A model generated the notes under the pieces. It was not told the DNA's origin. It searched no databases and was given only the letters and a program-made list of their open reading frames with translations. DNA of 64,000 nucleotides from Chryseobacterium sp. G0186 (lineage in GTDB: Bacteria > Bacteroidota > Bacteroidia > Flavobacteriales > Weeksellaceae): positions 2,418,001-2,482,000 of the forward strand of contig NZ_CP033918.1 in assembly GCF_003815675.1 (NCBI RefSeq), given 5' to 3'. Position numbers and translations under genes: made by a program. Below are positions 35,290 to 43,019 of the stretch, one piece after another. The number at the start of each line of letters is the position of its first letter. The first letter of the stretch is position 1.

Positions 35290-37674
35290 ATGAAACTAAA
35301 AGTTGCCATACTTTCACTTTCTGTATTTGCATATACAGGTTTCACCGCACAAAATATTCAGAATAACCCAGGCAGCAATCATGGAAACAAGTTTGAGCAA
35401 CTGGGAACTATTCTTCCGACACCCAATATTTACAGAACAGCTTCTGGGGCTCCGGGACACGGATACTGGCAAAACAGAGCAGATTACAATATTTCCGCCT
35501 ACCTTGATGAGGATAAAAGAAATCTGAAAGGTTCGGAAACGGTTACCTATTATAACAATTCTCCGGATGAACTGGATTATATCTGGCTTCAGCTTGACGA
35601 AAATGAACATTCAAGCATAAGAAATGCAGGCTACAATGCCTCTACTAAACTTCCTGCTTCAATGAATGATTCTCAATTAAAAGCAACGGAACTTCCCGTT
35701 AAGGATAATGGCTATGGAGTAAGTCTTGAAAAGGTGACAGATGCTTCAGGAAACCCACTAAAGTATACGGTAAACAAAACCATGATGCGTATTGATCTTC
35801 CTAAAGCGTTGAAGAAAGGAGAGAAATTCGTTTTTAAGGTTGACTGGAACTACAACATCTCTAACAGAATGAAAATGGGTGGCCGTGGTGGTTTTGAAAA
35901 CTTCCCGGAAGACGGGAATGATCTTTACACCATGACACAATGGTATCCAAGAATGTGTGTATACAGTGACTTCCAGGGATGGCAGAATCATCAGTTCTCA
36001 GGAAGAGGTGAATTTGCCCTTGTCTTCGGAAATTTTAAGGTTTCCATGAACGTACCTGCTGATCACATTGTAGGAGGAACGGGAGAATGTAAAAATTATG
36101 ATCAGGTATTAACCTCTGATCAACTTTCGAGATACAGAAAGGCTGAAAGTGCAGCTGAACCTATAGAAATTGTAACTCTTGATGAAGCTAAAAAAGCGGA
36201 GAAAAACCATTCCAAGCAAAGAAAAATATGGGTTTTTGAAGCGAATGATGTAAGAGATTTCGCATGGACTTCCTCCAGAAAATTTATCTGGGACGGAATG
36301 CAGGTGACCATTCCTGAAAACAATAATAAGGTAATGGCTATGAGCTTTTATCCAAAGGAGGCTTATGGATTATACAGAAAGTTTTCCACAAAGGCCGTGG
36401 CACATACTATTAAAACCTACTCAGAATTCACAATTCCTTATCCATACCCTGTTGCACAATCTGTAGAAGCAGCCAACGGAATGGAATACCCTATGATCTG
36501 TTTCAACTTCGGAAGAACTGAAAAAGACGGAACCTACTCTGAAGGAACCAAAAACGGAATGATCGGAGTAATCATCCATGAGGTAGGCCACAACTTCTTT
36601 CCTATGATCATTAATTCGGATGAAAGACAATGGGCCTGGATGGATGAAGGACTGAATACATTCACAGAATATCTTACTGAGGAAAAATGGGACAACAAAT
36701 TCCCATCCAAAAGAGGACCGGCATGGACTATTGTGGATTATATGAAACTTCCGAAAGATCAGTTGGAACCTATCATGAGCAATTCTGAAAATATTGTTCA
36801 GTATGGTCCGAACGCTTATTCAAAACCTGCTACAGGATTGAATATTCTTCGTGAAACTATCATGGGAAGAGAACTTTTCGACAAGGCATTCAAAACCTAT
36901 GCAAAAAGATGGGCATTCAAGCATCCTGAACCGGCAGATCTTTTCCGTACCCTGGAAGATGCCAGTGGTGAGGACCTTGACTGGTTCTGGAGAGGATGGT
37001 TCTACGGAACAGATCCTGTAGATATTGCCATTGATAAAGTAATTGTAGCCACTCCCAATCTGGAAACGAATCCAAAGGCCGTTGAAGAAATAAAATATCA
37101 GGTTGAAAAACCTCTGGTAAGCAGTTTTGAAGATATTTCAAAAATAAGAAATAGAGAAGACAAGAATATTAAATTCTATGTGGACGGAGATAAGGATACT
37201 CAGGATTTTTATTACCGATATGACCGAGGCCAGGAAAAAGTGAGCACTAAGGAATACACTTCTAAAACTGAAGCAACACTTCCGTTAGATGCCAAGGATA
37301 AGGAGAAATTCAAAAATATTACGGCTTATCAAATTGACTTCGTGAATAAAGGCGGTCTTGTAATGCCAATCATCCTTGAATTTACATTTGAAGATGGTTC
37401 AAAGCTATATGATAAATCATCTGCTCAAATCTGGAGACTTAATGAACAGAAAGTTTCCAAGACGTATTATTTTGATAAAAAATTAAAGTCAATTCAGCTT
37501 GATCCAATGAGAGAAACAGCTGATATTGACACTACCAATAATCTTTGGAGCAACAATAGCTCCGGTACTGAAACTTCAAAATTCCAACTCTTTAAACAAA
37601 AACAGGAAGCAGGCTCTGCAAGAGGCAGCTCAAACGGAAAAGTAAACCCAATGCAGGCTGCAGGAAAAAGCTAA
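35290..37674 (+). CDS. M1-family zinc metallopeptidase, exported
   Basis: 794 residues with a signal peptide ending near T-A-Q. Aminopeptidase-N-like: an N-terminal beta domain, the G-M-E-Y-P-M exopeptidase motif (about 397-402, in place of G-A-M-E-N), and the zinc site H430-E-V-G-H434 with Glu453 18 residues further. The C-terminal part (about 600-794) is a beta domain ending in a Ser/Gly-rich tail with no T9SS tag, so it is probably periplasmic. Such enzymes trim peptides, possibly those released by the neighbouring subtilase. The next gene follows after 20 bases. Confidence 0.93.
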   Translation: MKLKVAILSLSVFAYTGFTAQNIQNNPGSNHGNKFEQLGTILPTPNIYRTASGAPGHGYWQNRADYNISAYLDEDKRNLKGSETVTYYNNSPDELDYIWLQLDENEHSSIRNAGYNASTKLPASMNDSQLKATELPVKDNGYGVSLEKVTDASGNPLKYTVNKTMMRIDLPKALKKGEKFVFKVDWNYNISNRMKMGGRGGFENFPEDGNDLYTMTQWYPRMCVYSDFQGWQNHQFSGRGEFALVFGNFKVSMNVPADHIVGGTGECKNYDQVLTSDQLSRYRKAESAAEPIEIVTLDEAKKAEKNHSKQRKIWVFEANDVRDFAWTSSRKFIWDGMQVTIPENNNKVMAMSFYPKEAYGLYRKFSTKAVAHTIKTYSEFTIPYPYPVAQSVEAANGMEYPMICFNFGRTEKDGTYSEGTKNGMIGVIIHEVGHNFFPMIINSDERQWAWMDEGLNTFTEYLTEEKWDNKFPSKRGPAWTIVDYMKLPKDQLEPIMSNSENIVQYGPNAYSKPATGLNILRETIMGRELFDKAFKTYAKRWAFKHPEPADLFRTLEDASGEDLDWFWRGWFYGTDPVDIAIDKVIVATPNLETNPKAVEEIKYQVEKPLVSSFEDISKIRNREDKNIKFYVDGDKDTQDFYYRYDRGQEKVSTKEYTSKTEATLPLDAKDKEKFKNITAYQIDFVNKGGLVMPIILEFTFEDGSKLYDKSSAQIWRLNEQKVSKTYYFDKKLKSIQLDPMRETADIDTTNNLWSNNSSGTETSKFQLFKQKQEAGSARGSSNGKVNPMQAAGKS

Positions 37675-37694
37675 TACAATCATTAACAATAACC

Positions 37695-38588
37695 ATGAAA
37701 AAACTTACTATTTTATTACTGTCCATTGTGACAGCCTCTACTCTGTGTGCCCAATCTCTTCAATTTTATACAGGAAAAAGAGATTTTCTTCCGATTGAAA
37801 TTCTTATGGAAGACGGAAGTACCAAAAAAGGAGTTGCTCAGGATTTTACCCTACCCGATGTTGCAACGTTCCAGTTTATAGGAGGAAATAGTGAGAAAAG
37901 TGCCCATTTAAACAGGAAGGAAGTGAAGTTCAAATCCTCGAAGGAAGATAAGGACATACAACTGATCCCGGTATCTGATATCAAAAGTCTTATTTACACC
38001 AACGAGGATACCCATGAAGTATTTCAATTGGATAAAAGAATCGTAAAAGAAATAAATAACGATTTGGAAATGGAATCAGAGGGAAGAGTATTGATGCTTC
38101 CATTAATGGAGAAAGGTCCCATCAATCTTTATGGATACAGAAGCATGATGTGCAAAGCAGAAGATTATGGAAATAACTTTTCCGCAGGATTTAACGGGAA
38201 CGAAGATAACTGTCAATTGACTTATGTCATGATTTACCTTAGTAAGCCTGACGAAACTGTTGCTGTTGCTCCGGTAGATTTTAGCACCCTAAGTCCTTTG
38301 GCTTTATTCAATATGAAAACGCTCTACAAAAAGTTTTATAAAGCTTACGAAATTGTAGGGGCTGACTGCCCTGAGTTTCTAAAAAAGGTAGATGAAGCAA
38401 GAAAAAACGATTATTTCTCTAATAAAACCTTCAGGGAAAACAAAAAGGAATCTGATGCAGAAAGAAAGGCACTGATTAAAGGAAAAAAAGGAGCTGAAGC
38501 ATCAAGAATCAATATGCACTATAAAACTGAGCTCTATACCAAAATGTACAGAAAGCTCATTGATGATTATAAACAAACCTGTCAATAA
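37695..38588 (+). CDS. Secreted protein of unknown function
   Basis: 297 residues with a good signal peptide (K-K-L-T-I-L-L-L-S...L-C-A-Q). The mature protein begins with a small beta region (G-K-R-D-F-L-P-I-E-I-L-M-E-D-G-S) and ends in a charged helical region rich in Lys and Glu (R-K-N-D-Y-F-S-N-K-T-F to the end). Three or four Cys residues lie in the middle and near the C-terminus. I do not recognise a family. It lies 20 bases after the M1 peptidase gene and shares its terminator, so it is probably co-expressed. Confidence 0.7.
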   Translation: MKKLTILLLSIVTASTLCAQSLQFYTGKRDFLPIEILMEDGSTKKGVAQDFTLPDVATFQFIGGNSEKSAHLNRKEVKFKSSKEDKDIQLIPVSDIKSLIYTNEDTHEVFQLDKRIVKEINNDLEMESEGRVLMLPLMEKGPINLYGYRSMMCKAEDYGNNFSAGFNGNEDNCQLTYVMIYLSKPDETVAVAPVDFSTLSPLALFNMKTLYKKFYKAYEIVGADCPEFLKKVDEARKNDYFSNKTFRENKKESDAERKALIKGKKGAEASRINMHYKTELYTKMYRKLIDDYKQTCQ

Positions 38589-38600
38589 AATTAAGATTAA

Positions 38601-38632
38601 AGTTCACCGTATTGGTGGACTTTTCTTTTTTC
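38601..38632 (+). terminator. Terminator after the M1 peptidase operon
   Basis: AGTTCACC pairs with GGTGGACT (eight pairs, one G-T) around a five-base loop, followed by TTTTCTTTTTT. Confidence 0.85.
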
Positions 38633-38739
38633 ACTGAAGTAACCGAACTCAGAGGATATTACTTTTATTAAAAACTGACAATCAAATCATTGAATCCTAA
38701 AAATATTACATAATAATATCACATATTGAGGAAAAATAT

Positions 38740-38747
38740 TATCTTTG
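38740..38747 (+). promoter_or_regulatory. Promoter -7 element of peptide gene, copy 1
   Basis: TATCTTTG, exact TAnnTTTG match, conserved at the same place in copy 2 (45117-45124). Leader of about 75 bases to the ATG at 38827. Confidence 0.6.
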
Positions 38748-38826
38748 AGTTACACTTAAACACCAAATGTCAAAAAACCTGATTGACTTTAAATGCTCAG
38801 GAACTGTACAAATACAATTATTACCT

Positions 38827-38967
38827 ATGAAAAACGCTAAATTACTGAGCAGAGACGCTCAAAAAACGGTCAATGGCGGAATTGCAGCGGCCAGACTTGT
38901 ATGCTGTGAACGCGATGATAACGGAAAATGTACTTTATGGATCGGTCCAGGACAACATTGCCCTTAG
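38827..38967 (+). CDS. GG-leader, four-cysteine bacteriocin-like prepeptide (46 aa)
   Basis: Leader M-K-N-A-K-L-L-S-R-D-A-Q-K-T-V-N-G-G with double glycine at 17-18, then a 28-residue core with cysteines 26, 27, 35 and 45 ending T-L-W-I-G-P-G-Q-H-C-P. The frame is open to an ATG 20 codons upstream (38767), but in copy 2 a one-base deletion puts that ATG out of frame while the inner ATG keeps the leader, so 38827 is the start. No exporter or maturation gene is adjacent. The gene converges with the LytTR system and shares its terminator. A peptide signal, bacteriocin or other exported peptide is possible; none is shown. Confidence 0.8.
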   Translation: MKNAKLLSRDAQKTVNGGIAAARLVCCERDDNGKCTLWIGPGQHCP

Positions 38968-38996
38968 TCTGATCATCTCATAACAAATCAAAATAG

Positions 38997-39020
38997 AACC
39001 GGAAATTTCCGGTTTTTTTA
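38997..39020. terminator. Terminator after peptide copy 1 and the LytTR gene
   Basis: AACCGGAAA/TTTCCGGTT, nine perfect pairs (the tip will open as the loop), followed by TTTTT on the plus strand and A/T-rich sequence on the other; it lies between convergent genes. Confidence 0.85.
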
Positions 39021-39021
39021 T

Positions 39022-39720
39022 TTAGCTTAAATGTTCTTTTACATTCTTTTTATAGGTTCTTCCCAACGGAAGGTGTTCCCCATTTTTCAGATATACATTA
39101 CTTGAATCATAAGAACTGATATGTTCTGATAACACAATATAGGATTTATGAATTCTGATAAAACCAAAATGCTGAAATTTTTCTTCAAAATTGGACATCC
39201 TCTCAAGAATCATATACTTTTTCAATGGGGTCATCAGCACGATGTATTCTCCGAATCCTTGTATCCACAGAATATCTTTAAGGAAAACCTTGTTCATTAC
39301 GTAGTTGGATTTGAACATAATATAATCTTCCTGAGGACGATTATTGGCGGGGTTTTTAAATTGAAAAAAATCCTTAGCCTTGTTTACAGCCTTTTTAAAA
39401 GTATCAAAATCTACCGGTTTTATAAGATAATGAACAACATCCAATTCAAATGCTTTCACTGCATATTTTGATTCCAGCGTAAGGAAAATACACAATGGCG
39501 GATCAGGAAGCTGCTGTAAGAGTTCTACCCCATTGATTCTGGGCATATTGATATCTAAAACAACCAGATCAACTTTGTTCGTTCTAAGAAAAGTCAGGGC
39601 TTCTTCCGGATCCTGAAATGAACCCAGCAGCTCAACATCTTCCAGTTGGGCACAATACTGCTTGACAAGCTGTAAAGCAGGGTATTCATCATCAACATTT
39701 ACGACAGTCAGATTAGCCAT
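39022..39720 (-). CDS. LytTR-family response regulator
   Basis: 232 residues: receiver domain (1-120) with acidic pocket D10-D11, phospho-acceptor Asp56 (V-V-L-D-I-N-M-P) and Lys near 100 (L-I-K-P-V), then a LytTR DNA-binding domain (about 130-232, ending H-L-P-L-G-R-T-Y-K-K-N-V). LytTR proteins bind pairs of direct repeats. Its start overlaps the kinase gene by eight bases, so the two form a two-component system. Likely target: the divergent DUF2490-transporter operon, which has a matching repeat upstream at 40888-40919. Confidence 0.94.
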   Translation of the reverse strand: MANLTVVNVDDEYPALQLVKQYCAQLEDVELLGSFQDPEEALTFLRTNKVDLVVLDINMPRINGVELLQQLPDPPLCIFLTLESKYAVKAFELDVVHYLIKPVDFDTFKKAVNKAKDFFQFKNPANNRPQEDYIMFKSNYVMNKVFLKDILWIQGFGEYIVLMTPLKKYMILERMSNFEEKFQHFGFIRIHKSYIVLSEHISSYDSSNVYLKNGEHLPLGRTYKKNVKEHLS

Positions 39721-40825
39721 TGATTTTAATTTTTAAAACAATTTTGTATTGATCATTTTTCTGCGGTCCTGACATGAACTCAAACTGACCTGCATAAAAT
39801 TTTTCTAATATATGAAGAACCGCATCATTTCCCAACCCATGGTAACCTGTTTCTACCTGACGGACCTGATAAGCAGCGATAGAGTTTGTAACCTCAAACA
39901 ACAATGCTGAACCTTCTATGATACAAGATAGTTTGATAAAACTCTCTTTCTCCTCTCCTATGGCAGAATGCTTCAAAGCATTTTCAAACAATGTAAGGAG
40001 TATTGATGGCGGTATTTCGGCAACATCAAATTCTTCCTGATCCTGAATATTTAGAGTGATATCAAGCAGATTGTTATACTTTAACTGATATAAATCTGCA
40101 AGAGCTTTCAAGGAAGACAATTCCTGCGCAACGCTTATTTTTTCTTTTCCGCTATCATAGATAATATACTGTAACAGTTTACTAAGCTGCAAAATGGAAT
40201 CGGATGTTTTTTCTGTATGCGTAAAACTGTTGGCATACATATTATTAAGGGTATTGAGTAAGAAATGAGGGTTCAATTTGGATTTCAACAGATCCAGGTA
40301 AAGCTGCTCTTTTTCCTCTCCAAGATTGATCACATCCTGTTCTATAAGGAATTTATCTTTTGTAATTCCTAAAAATGAAGCAACCAAAATCACGATCCCC
40401 TGTGAGATATACACGTTATAAAGGAAATTAACGTAGTACCCTTTTTGAGTAAAGTTCATACTGAAAACAGCCGGCTCCCAAAGAATCCTGAAAAGACTGG
40501 AGACCAAAAAGGCAATCAATGCATATAAAATAAACTCCGGGTATTTGTTGGATAAATAGAAATAAGGCACAAGATAATAGTATACCAGATAATAGATTCC
40601 GACATTCAAAAATACATTCAAAATAATACTCCAAATCAATTCGGAACCATTCAGGAAGTAGTTTTCGGTAAAATAAGTAATCAGAATGAAGATAAAAAAG
40701 AAAAAAATATGCTGAAACCTCAATAAAAATTTCCAGCGGTACATCATAAGGCTTTCCAGAATCTTACCACTGAATAAAACCCTTATAATCAACAATATAA
40801 TAATAAAATTTATGATTAAAAACAT
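39713..40825 (-). CDS. LytS-type sensor histidine kinase
   Basis: 370 residues. Four or five N-terminal helices (to about 155) form the membrane sensor, with no extracellular domain of note; then the His_kinase region with His187 in L-N-P-H-F-L-L-N-T-L-N-N and a HATPase domain with N-A-L-K-H-S and G-Y-H-G-L-G-N motifs. Paired with the LytTR regulator downstream. Promoter element at 40852-40859. Such systems in Bacteroidota often sense metabolites imported by a neighbouring carrier, which fits the divergent citrate-type carrier (inference). Confidence 0.93.
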   Translation of the reverse strand: MFLIINFIIILLIIRVLFSGKILESLMMYRWKFLLRFQHIFFFFIFILITYFTENYFLNGSELIWSIILNVFLNVGIYYLVYYYLVPYFYLSNKYPEFILYALIAFLVSSLFRILWEPAVFSMNFTQKGYYVNFLYNVYISQGIVILVASFLGITKDKFLIEQDVINLGEEKEQLYLDLLKSKLNPHFLLNTLNNMYANSFTHTEKTSDSILQLSKLLQYIIYDSGKEKISVAQELSSLKALADLYQLKYNNLLDITLNIQDQEEFDVAEIPPSILLTLFENALKHSAIGEEKESFIKLSCIIEGSALLFEVTNSIAAYQVRQVETGYHGLGNDAVLHILEKFYAGQFEFMSGPQKNDQYKIVLKIKING

Positions 40826-40851
40826 ACTTTGAGCCTTATTTTCAGCTGTAT

Positions 40852-40859
40852 CAAATATA
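40852..40859 (-). promoter_or_regulatory. Promoter -7 element of the two-component operon
   Basis: Minus-strand TATATTTG, exact TAnnTTTG match, 26 bases before the kinase ATG. Confidence 0.5.
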
Positions 40860-40887
40860 ATATCTTTTTATCTCAAAATGCAGTTCG

Positions 40888-40919
40888 TTGAGAAAAACTG
40901 TCATTGATTGAAAAAATCC
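40888..40919. promoter_or_regulatory. Candidate LytTR operator (direct repeat, 20-bp period)
   Basis: TTGAGAAAAACT (40888) and TTGAAAAAATCC (40908) match at 9 of 12 positions, start to start 20 bp. This is close to the two-turn spacing of LytTR half-sites. The repeat lies between the divergent promoters, its second half ending 21 bases before the plus-strand -7 element. Confidence 0.45.
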
Positions 40920-40940
40920 AGGCGCGCTCTTCCTAATAAA

Positions 40941-40948
40941 TATATTTG
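40941..40948 (+). promoter_or_regulatory. Promoter -7 element of the DUF2490-transporter operon
   Basis: TATATTTG, exact TAnnTTTG match, 29 bases before ATG 40977. No -33 TTG at proper distance, as expected of an activator-dependent promoter. Confidence 0.55.
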
Positions 40949-40976
40949 AGAAACTGCAATGTTAATCAAATATTAC

Positions 40977-41669
40977 ATGAAACTTAACATAAAATCAACG
41001 CTTATATTATCATTTTGCTTACTTAATGGACTTTTATATAGTCAGAGTAAGGATAATTACAATATGTGGTTTCAGTACCTGATGTCGGCAAGGATTACCG
41101 ATAAAAGTACTTTAACCGCACTTACGCAATACCGTTCATTTGATCTGGCCTATGACACAAGGCTTTTTCTTCTCAATGCCTATGTAGACTATGAGGTGGT
41201 AGAAAATATAAAACCCGCAGCGGGAGCCATGTTTTTGATCCTTGAGTCCTATAGTACGGATGATTCTAAAAAAATACGATACGAGAAAAGACCTTTCCAA
41301 CAGATCACCGCCGATTATTACATTGGACGCACATCAATCTCCAACCGGCTTAGAGTGGAAGAACGCTTTCTCAGTAACCCGGATGAATTTCAGGTAAGAC
41401 TCCGATATCTGATCTCTGTCAGAATTCCTTTCAATAAAAAAGGAGAAAAAGAAAAACTCTATGGCATTCTTAAAAATGAAATAAGAATGAATATGGAAAA
41501 AGAAGAACCTTTCGACAGCAATCGTATGACGGCCGGCCTTGGGATCAAGACAGGAAAAAACTCCGCACTGGAAATTGCCTTCATCAATCAGCTGGAAACC
41601 GGCAAGACCAGTAACTATGGATTTATAGGCTTCAGAAACACTTTTGACTGGAGAAAAAAACAAAAATAA
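40977..41669 (+). CDS. DUF2490 outer-membrane beta protein
   Basis: 230 residues with a signal peptide (L-I-L-S-F-C-L-L-N-G-L-L-Y-S-Q). The mature part alternates short beta strands with R-L-R-V-E-E-R-F and R-L-R-Y-L-I motifs of DUF2490, predicted outer-membrane barrels of unknown function. ATG 40977 is chosen because it begins the signal (M-K-L-N-I-K-S). It is first in an operon with two inner-membrane carriers, so it may be the outer-membrane porin for their substrate (inference). Confidence 0.85.
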   Translation: MKLNIKSTLILSFCLLNGLLYSQSKDNYNMWFQYLMSARITDKSTLTALTQYRSFDLAYDTRLFLLNAYVDYEVVENIKPAAGAMFLILESYSTDDSKKIRYEKRPFQQITADYYIGRTSISNRLRVEERFLSNPDEFQVRLRYLISVRIPFNKKGEKEKLYGILKNEIRMNMEKEEPFDSNRMTAGLGIKTGKNSALEIAFINQLETGKTSNYGFIGFRNTFDWRKKQK

Positions 41670-41694
41670 TCACCTCATTAACAGATAACATATT

Positions 41695-42981
41695 ATGCTT
41701 ACATTTCTTGGCTTTTTAATGATCTTCATCTTCATGGTTCTCATCATGAATAAAAAAATGACTCCTCTTACTGCTCTTGTGCTCGTGCCTGTTCTCATTG
41801 CTACGCTGGCAGGTTTTGGCCCTGAATTGGGGAAAATGATGAAGGATGGGGTAAAGGAAATTGCTCTTACGGGAGTCATGCTGATCTTTGCCATTCTTTA
41901 TTTCAGCTTAATGATTGATACCGGGCTTTTTGAACCGCTTGTGAATGCAATCTTAAAAGCTGTTGGAGACAATCCGGTTAAAACAACCATTGGAACGGCA
42001 CTTCTTACAACTTTAGTTTCTTTAGACGGTGATGGATCTTCTACTTATATTATTGTGGTAGCAGCCATGTTGCCTCTTTATAAAAAACAGGGCATGAACC
42101 CGCTCGTTCTTACCTGTATCATTATGCTTGCCGGAGGAATTATGAACATCTTACCATGGGGCGGTCCCACAGCAAGGGTAATGAGCTCCCTGAAACTTGG
42201 TCATACCGAAATATTTGTTCCGATGATTCCCGTTATGCTCATTGGTATTGCATGGGTATTTATAGTCGCTTACATCCTCGGTGTAAAAGAGAGAAAAAGA
42301 ATCAGTAAGCACGGAAAATATACAAAATACAGCCAACAGGATATTGTAGGAGATAATGATCCCGCATTGCACCGTCCCAAGCTGCTTATTGTTAATCTGA
42401 TCCTGACTGTTATCCTTCTAGTGGTGATGATACTTGATATTATCCCTCTTGGAATTGCATTTATGATTGCCTTTTGCATCGCTTCCGTCATTAATTATCC
42501 AAAACTTAAAGATCAGCAGAAAATTATTGCAAAACATTCCGGGAACGCTCTGTCTGTAGCAGGAATGATCTTTGGGGCAGGTATTTTTACCGGGATTCTT
42601 AACGGGACAGGAATCATGCAGTCTATGGGAAACAGCATCATTGGTATTGTTCCGAAAGACTGGGGAAGCTATCTCAATGTCATCACCGCTATATTCAGTG
42701 TTCCTCTTACTTTTTTTCTGACAAATGATGCTTATTATTTCGGAATATTACCCGTTATCACTGCAACAGGCCATCAGATGGGTATTCCTCCTGATATTTT
42801 AGGACGTGCCAGCCTTGTAGGACAGGCATCCCATTTATTAAGTCCATTGGTTCCTTCCACCTATTTACTGGTATCCTTGGCAGGTGTGGAATTTTCGGAT
42901 CACTTAAAGTTTACCCTGAAATGGGCAATAGGATCTTCTATTGTGATGTTGCTGGGAGCTTTGGTTCTTCACATTATATAA
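41695..42981 (+). CDS. CitMHS-family citrate transporter
   Basis: 428 residues, about 11-12 helices. Motifs of the CitMHS family (citrate-metal:proton symporters such as B. subtilis CitM) are visible: S-L-D-G-D-G-S-S-T-Y near 110, I-L-P-W-G-G-P-T-A-R near 150, and T-N-D-A-Y-Y-F-G near 335. It likely imports citrate, perhaps complexed with a divalent metal. Second gene in the operon, 25 bases after DUF2490. Probably controlled by the divergent LytTR system, much as citM is under CitST in Bacillus (analogy). Confidence 0.92.
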   Translation: MLTFLGFLMIFIFMVLIMNKKMTPLTALVLVPVLIATLAGFGPELGKMMKDGVKEIALTGVMLIFAILYFSLMIDTGLFEPLVNAILKAVGDNPVKTTIGTALLTTLVSLDGDGSSTYIIVVAAMLPLYKKQGMNPLVLTCIIMLAGGIMNILPWGGPTARVMSSLKLGHTEIFVPMIPVMLIGIAWVFIVAYILGVKERKRISKHGKYTKYSQQDIVGDNDPALHRPKLLIVNLILTVILLVVMILDIIPLGIAFMIAFCIASVINYPKLKDQQKIIAKHSGNALSVAGMIFGAGIFTGILNGTGIMQSMGNSIIGIVPKDWGSYLNVITAIFSVPLTFFLTNDAYYFGILPVITATGHQMGIPPDILGRASLVGQASHLLSPLVPSTYLLVSLAGVEFSDHLKFTLKWAIGSSIVMLLGALVLHII

Positions 42982-43019
42982 GATTATATTTATAAATTCG
43001 TATTCTCATCCTATCCATA

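Larger units (their letters stand above)
38701..39014 (+). repeat. Peptide cassette, direct repeat copy 1
   Basis: Promoter, leader RNA, peptide gene, trailer and terminator recur as a unit at 45081-45386 in the same orientation. The segment from TATCTTTG to the peptide ATG is about 90 percent identical by eye, with single-base indels; the trailer (TAGTCT...CATCTCATAACAAATCA) is also shared. The two copies bracket the two-component and transporter cluster. Confidence 0.85.

Noticed and set aside
38692..38730. LytTR-like direct repeat upstream of peptide copy 1 (ATTGA words)
   Set aside because: The two words are 36 bp apart and are not kept in copy 2, so they do not fit LytTR spacing.
38767..38826. 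Longer N-terminus for peptide copy 1 (ATG 38767)
   Set aside because: In copy 2 the equivalent ATG is out of frame by one base, while the inner ATG and GG leader are kept.
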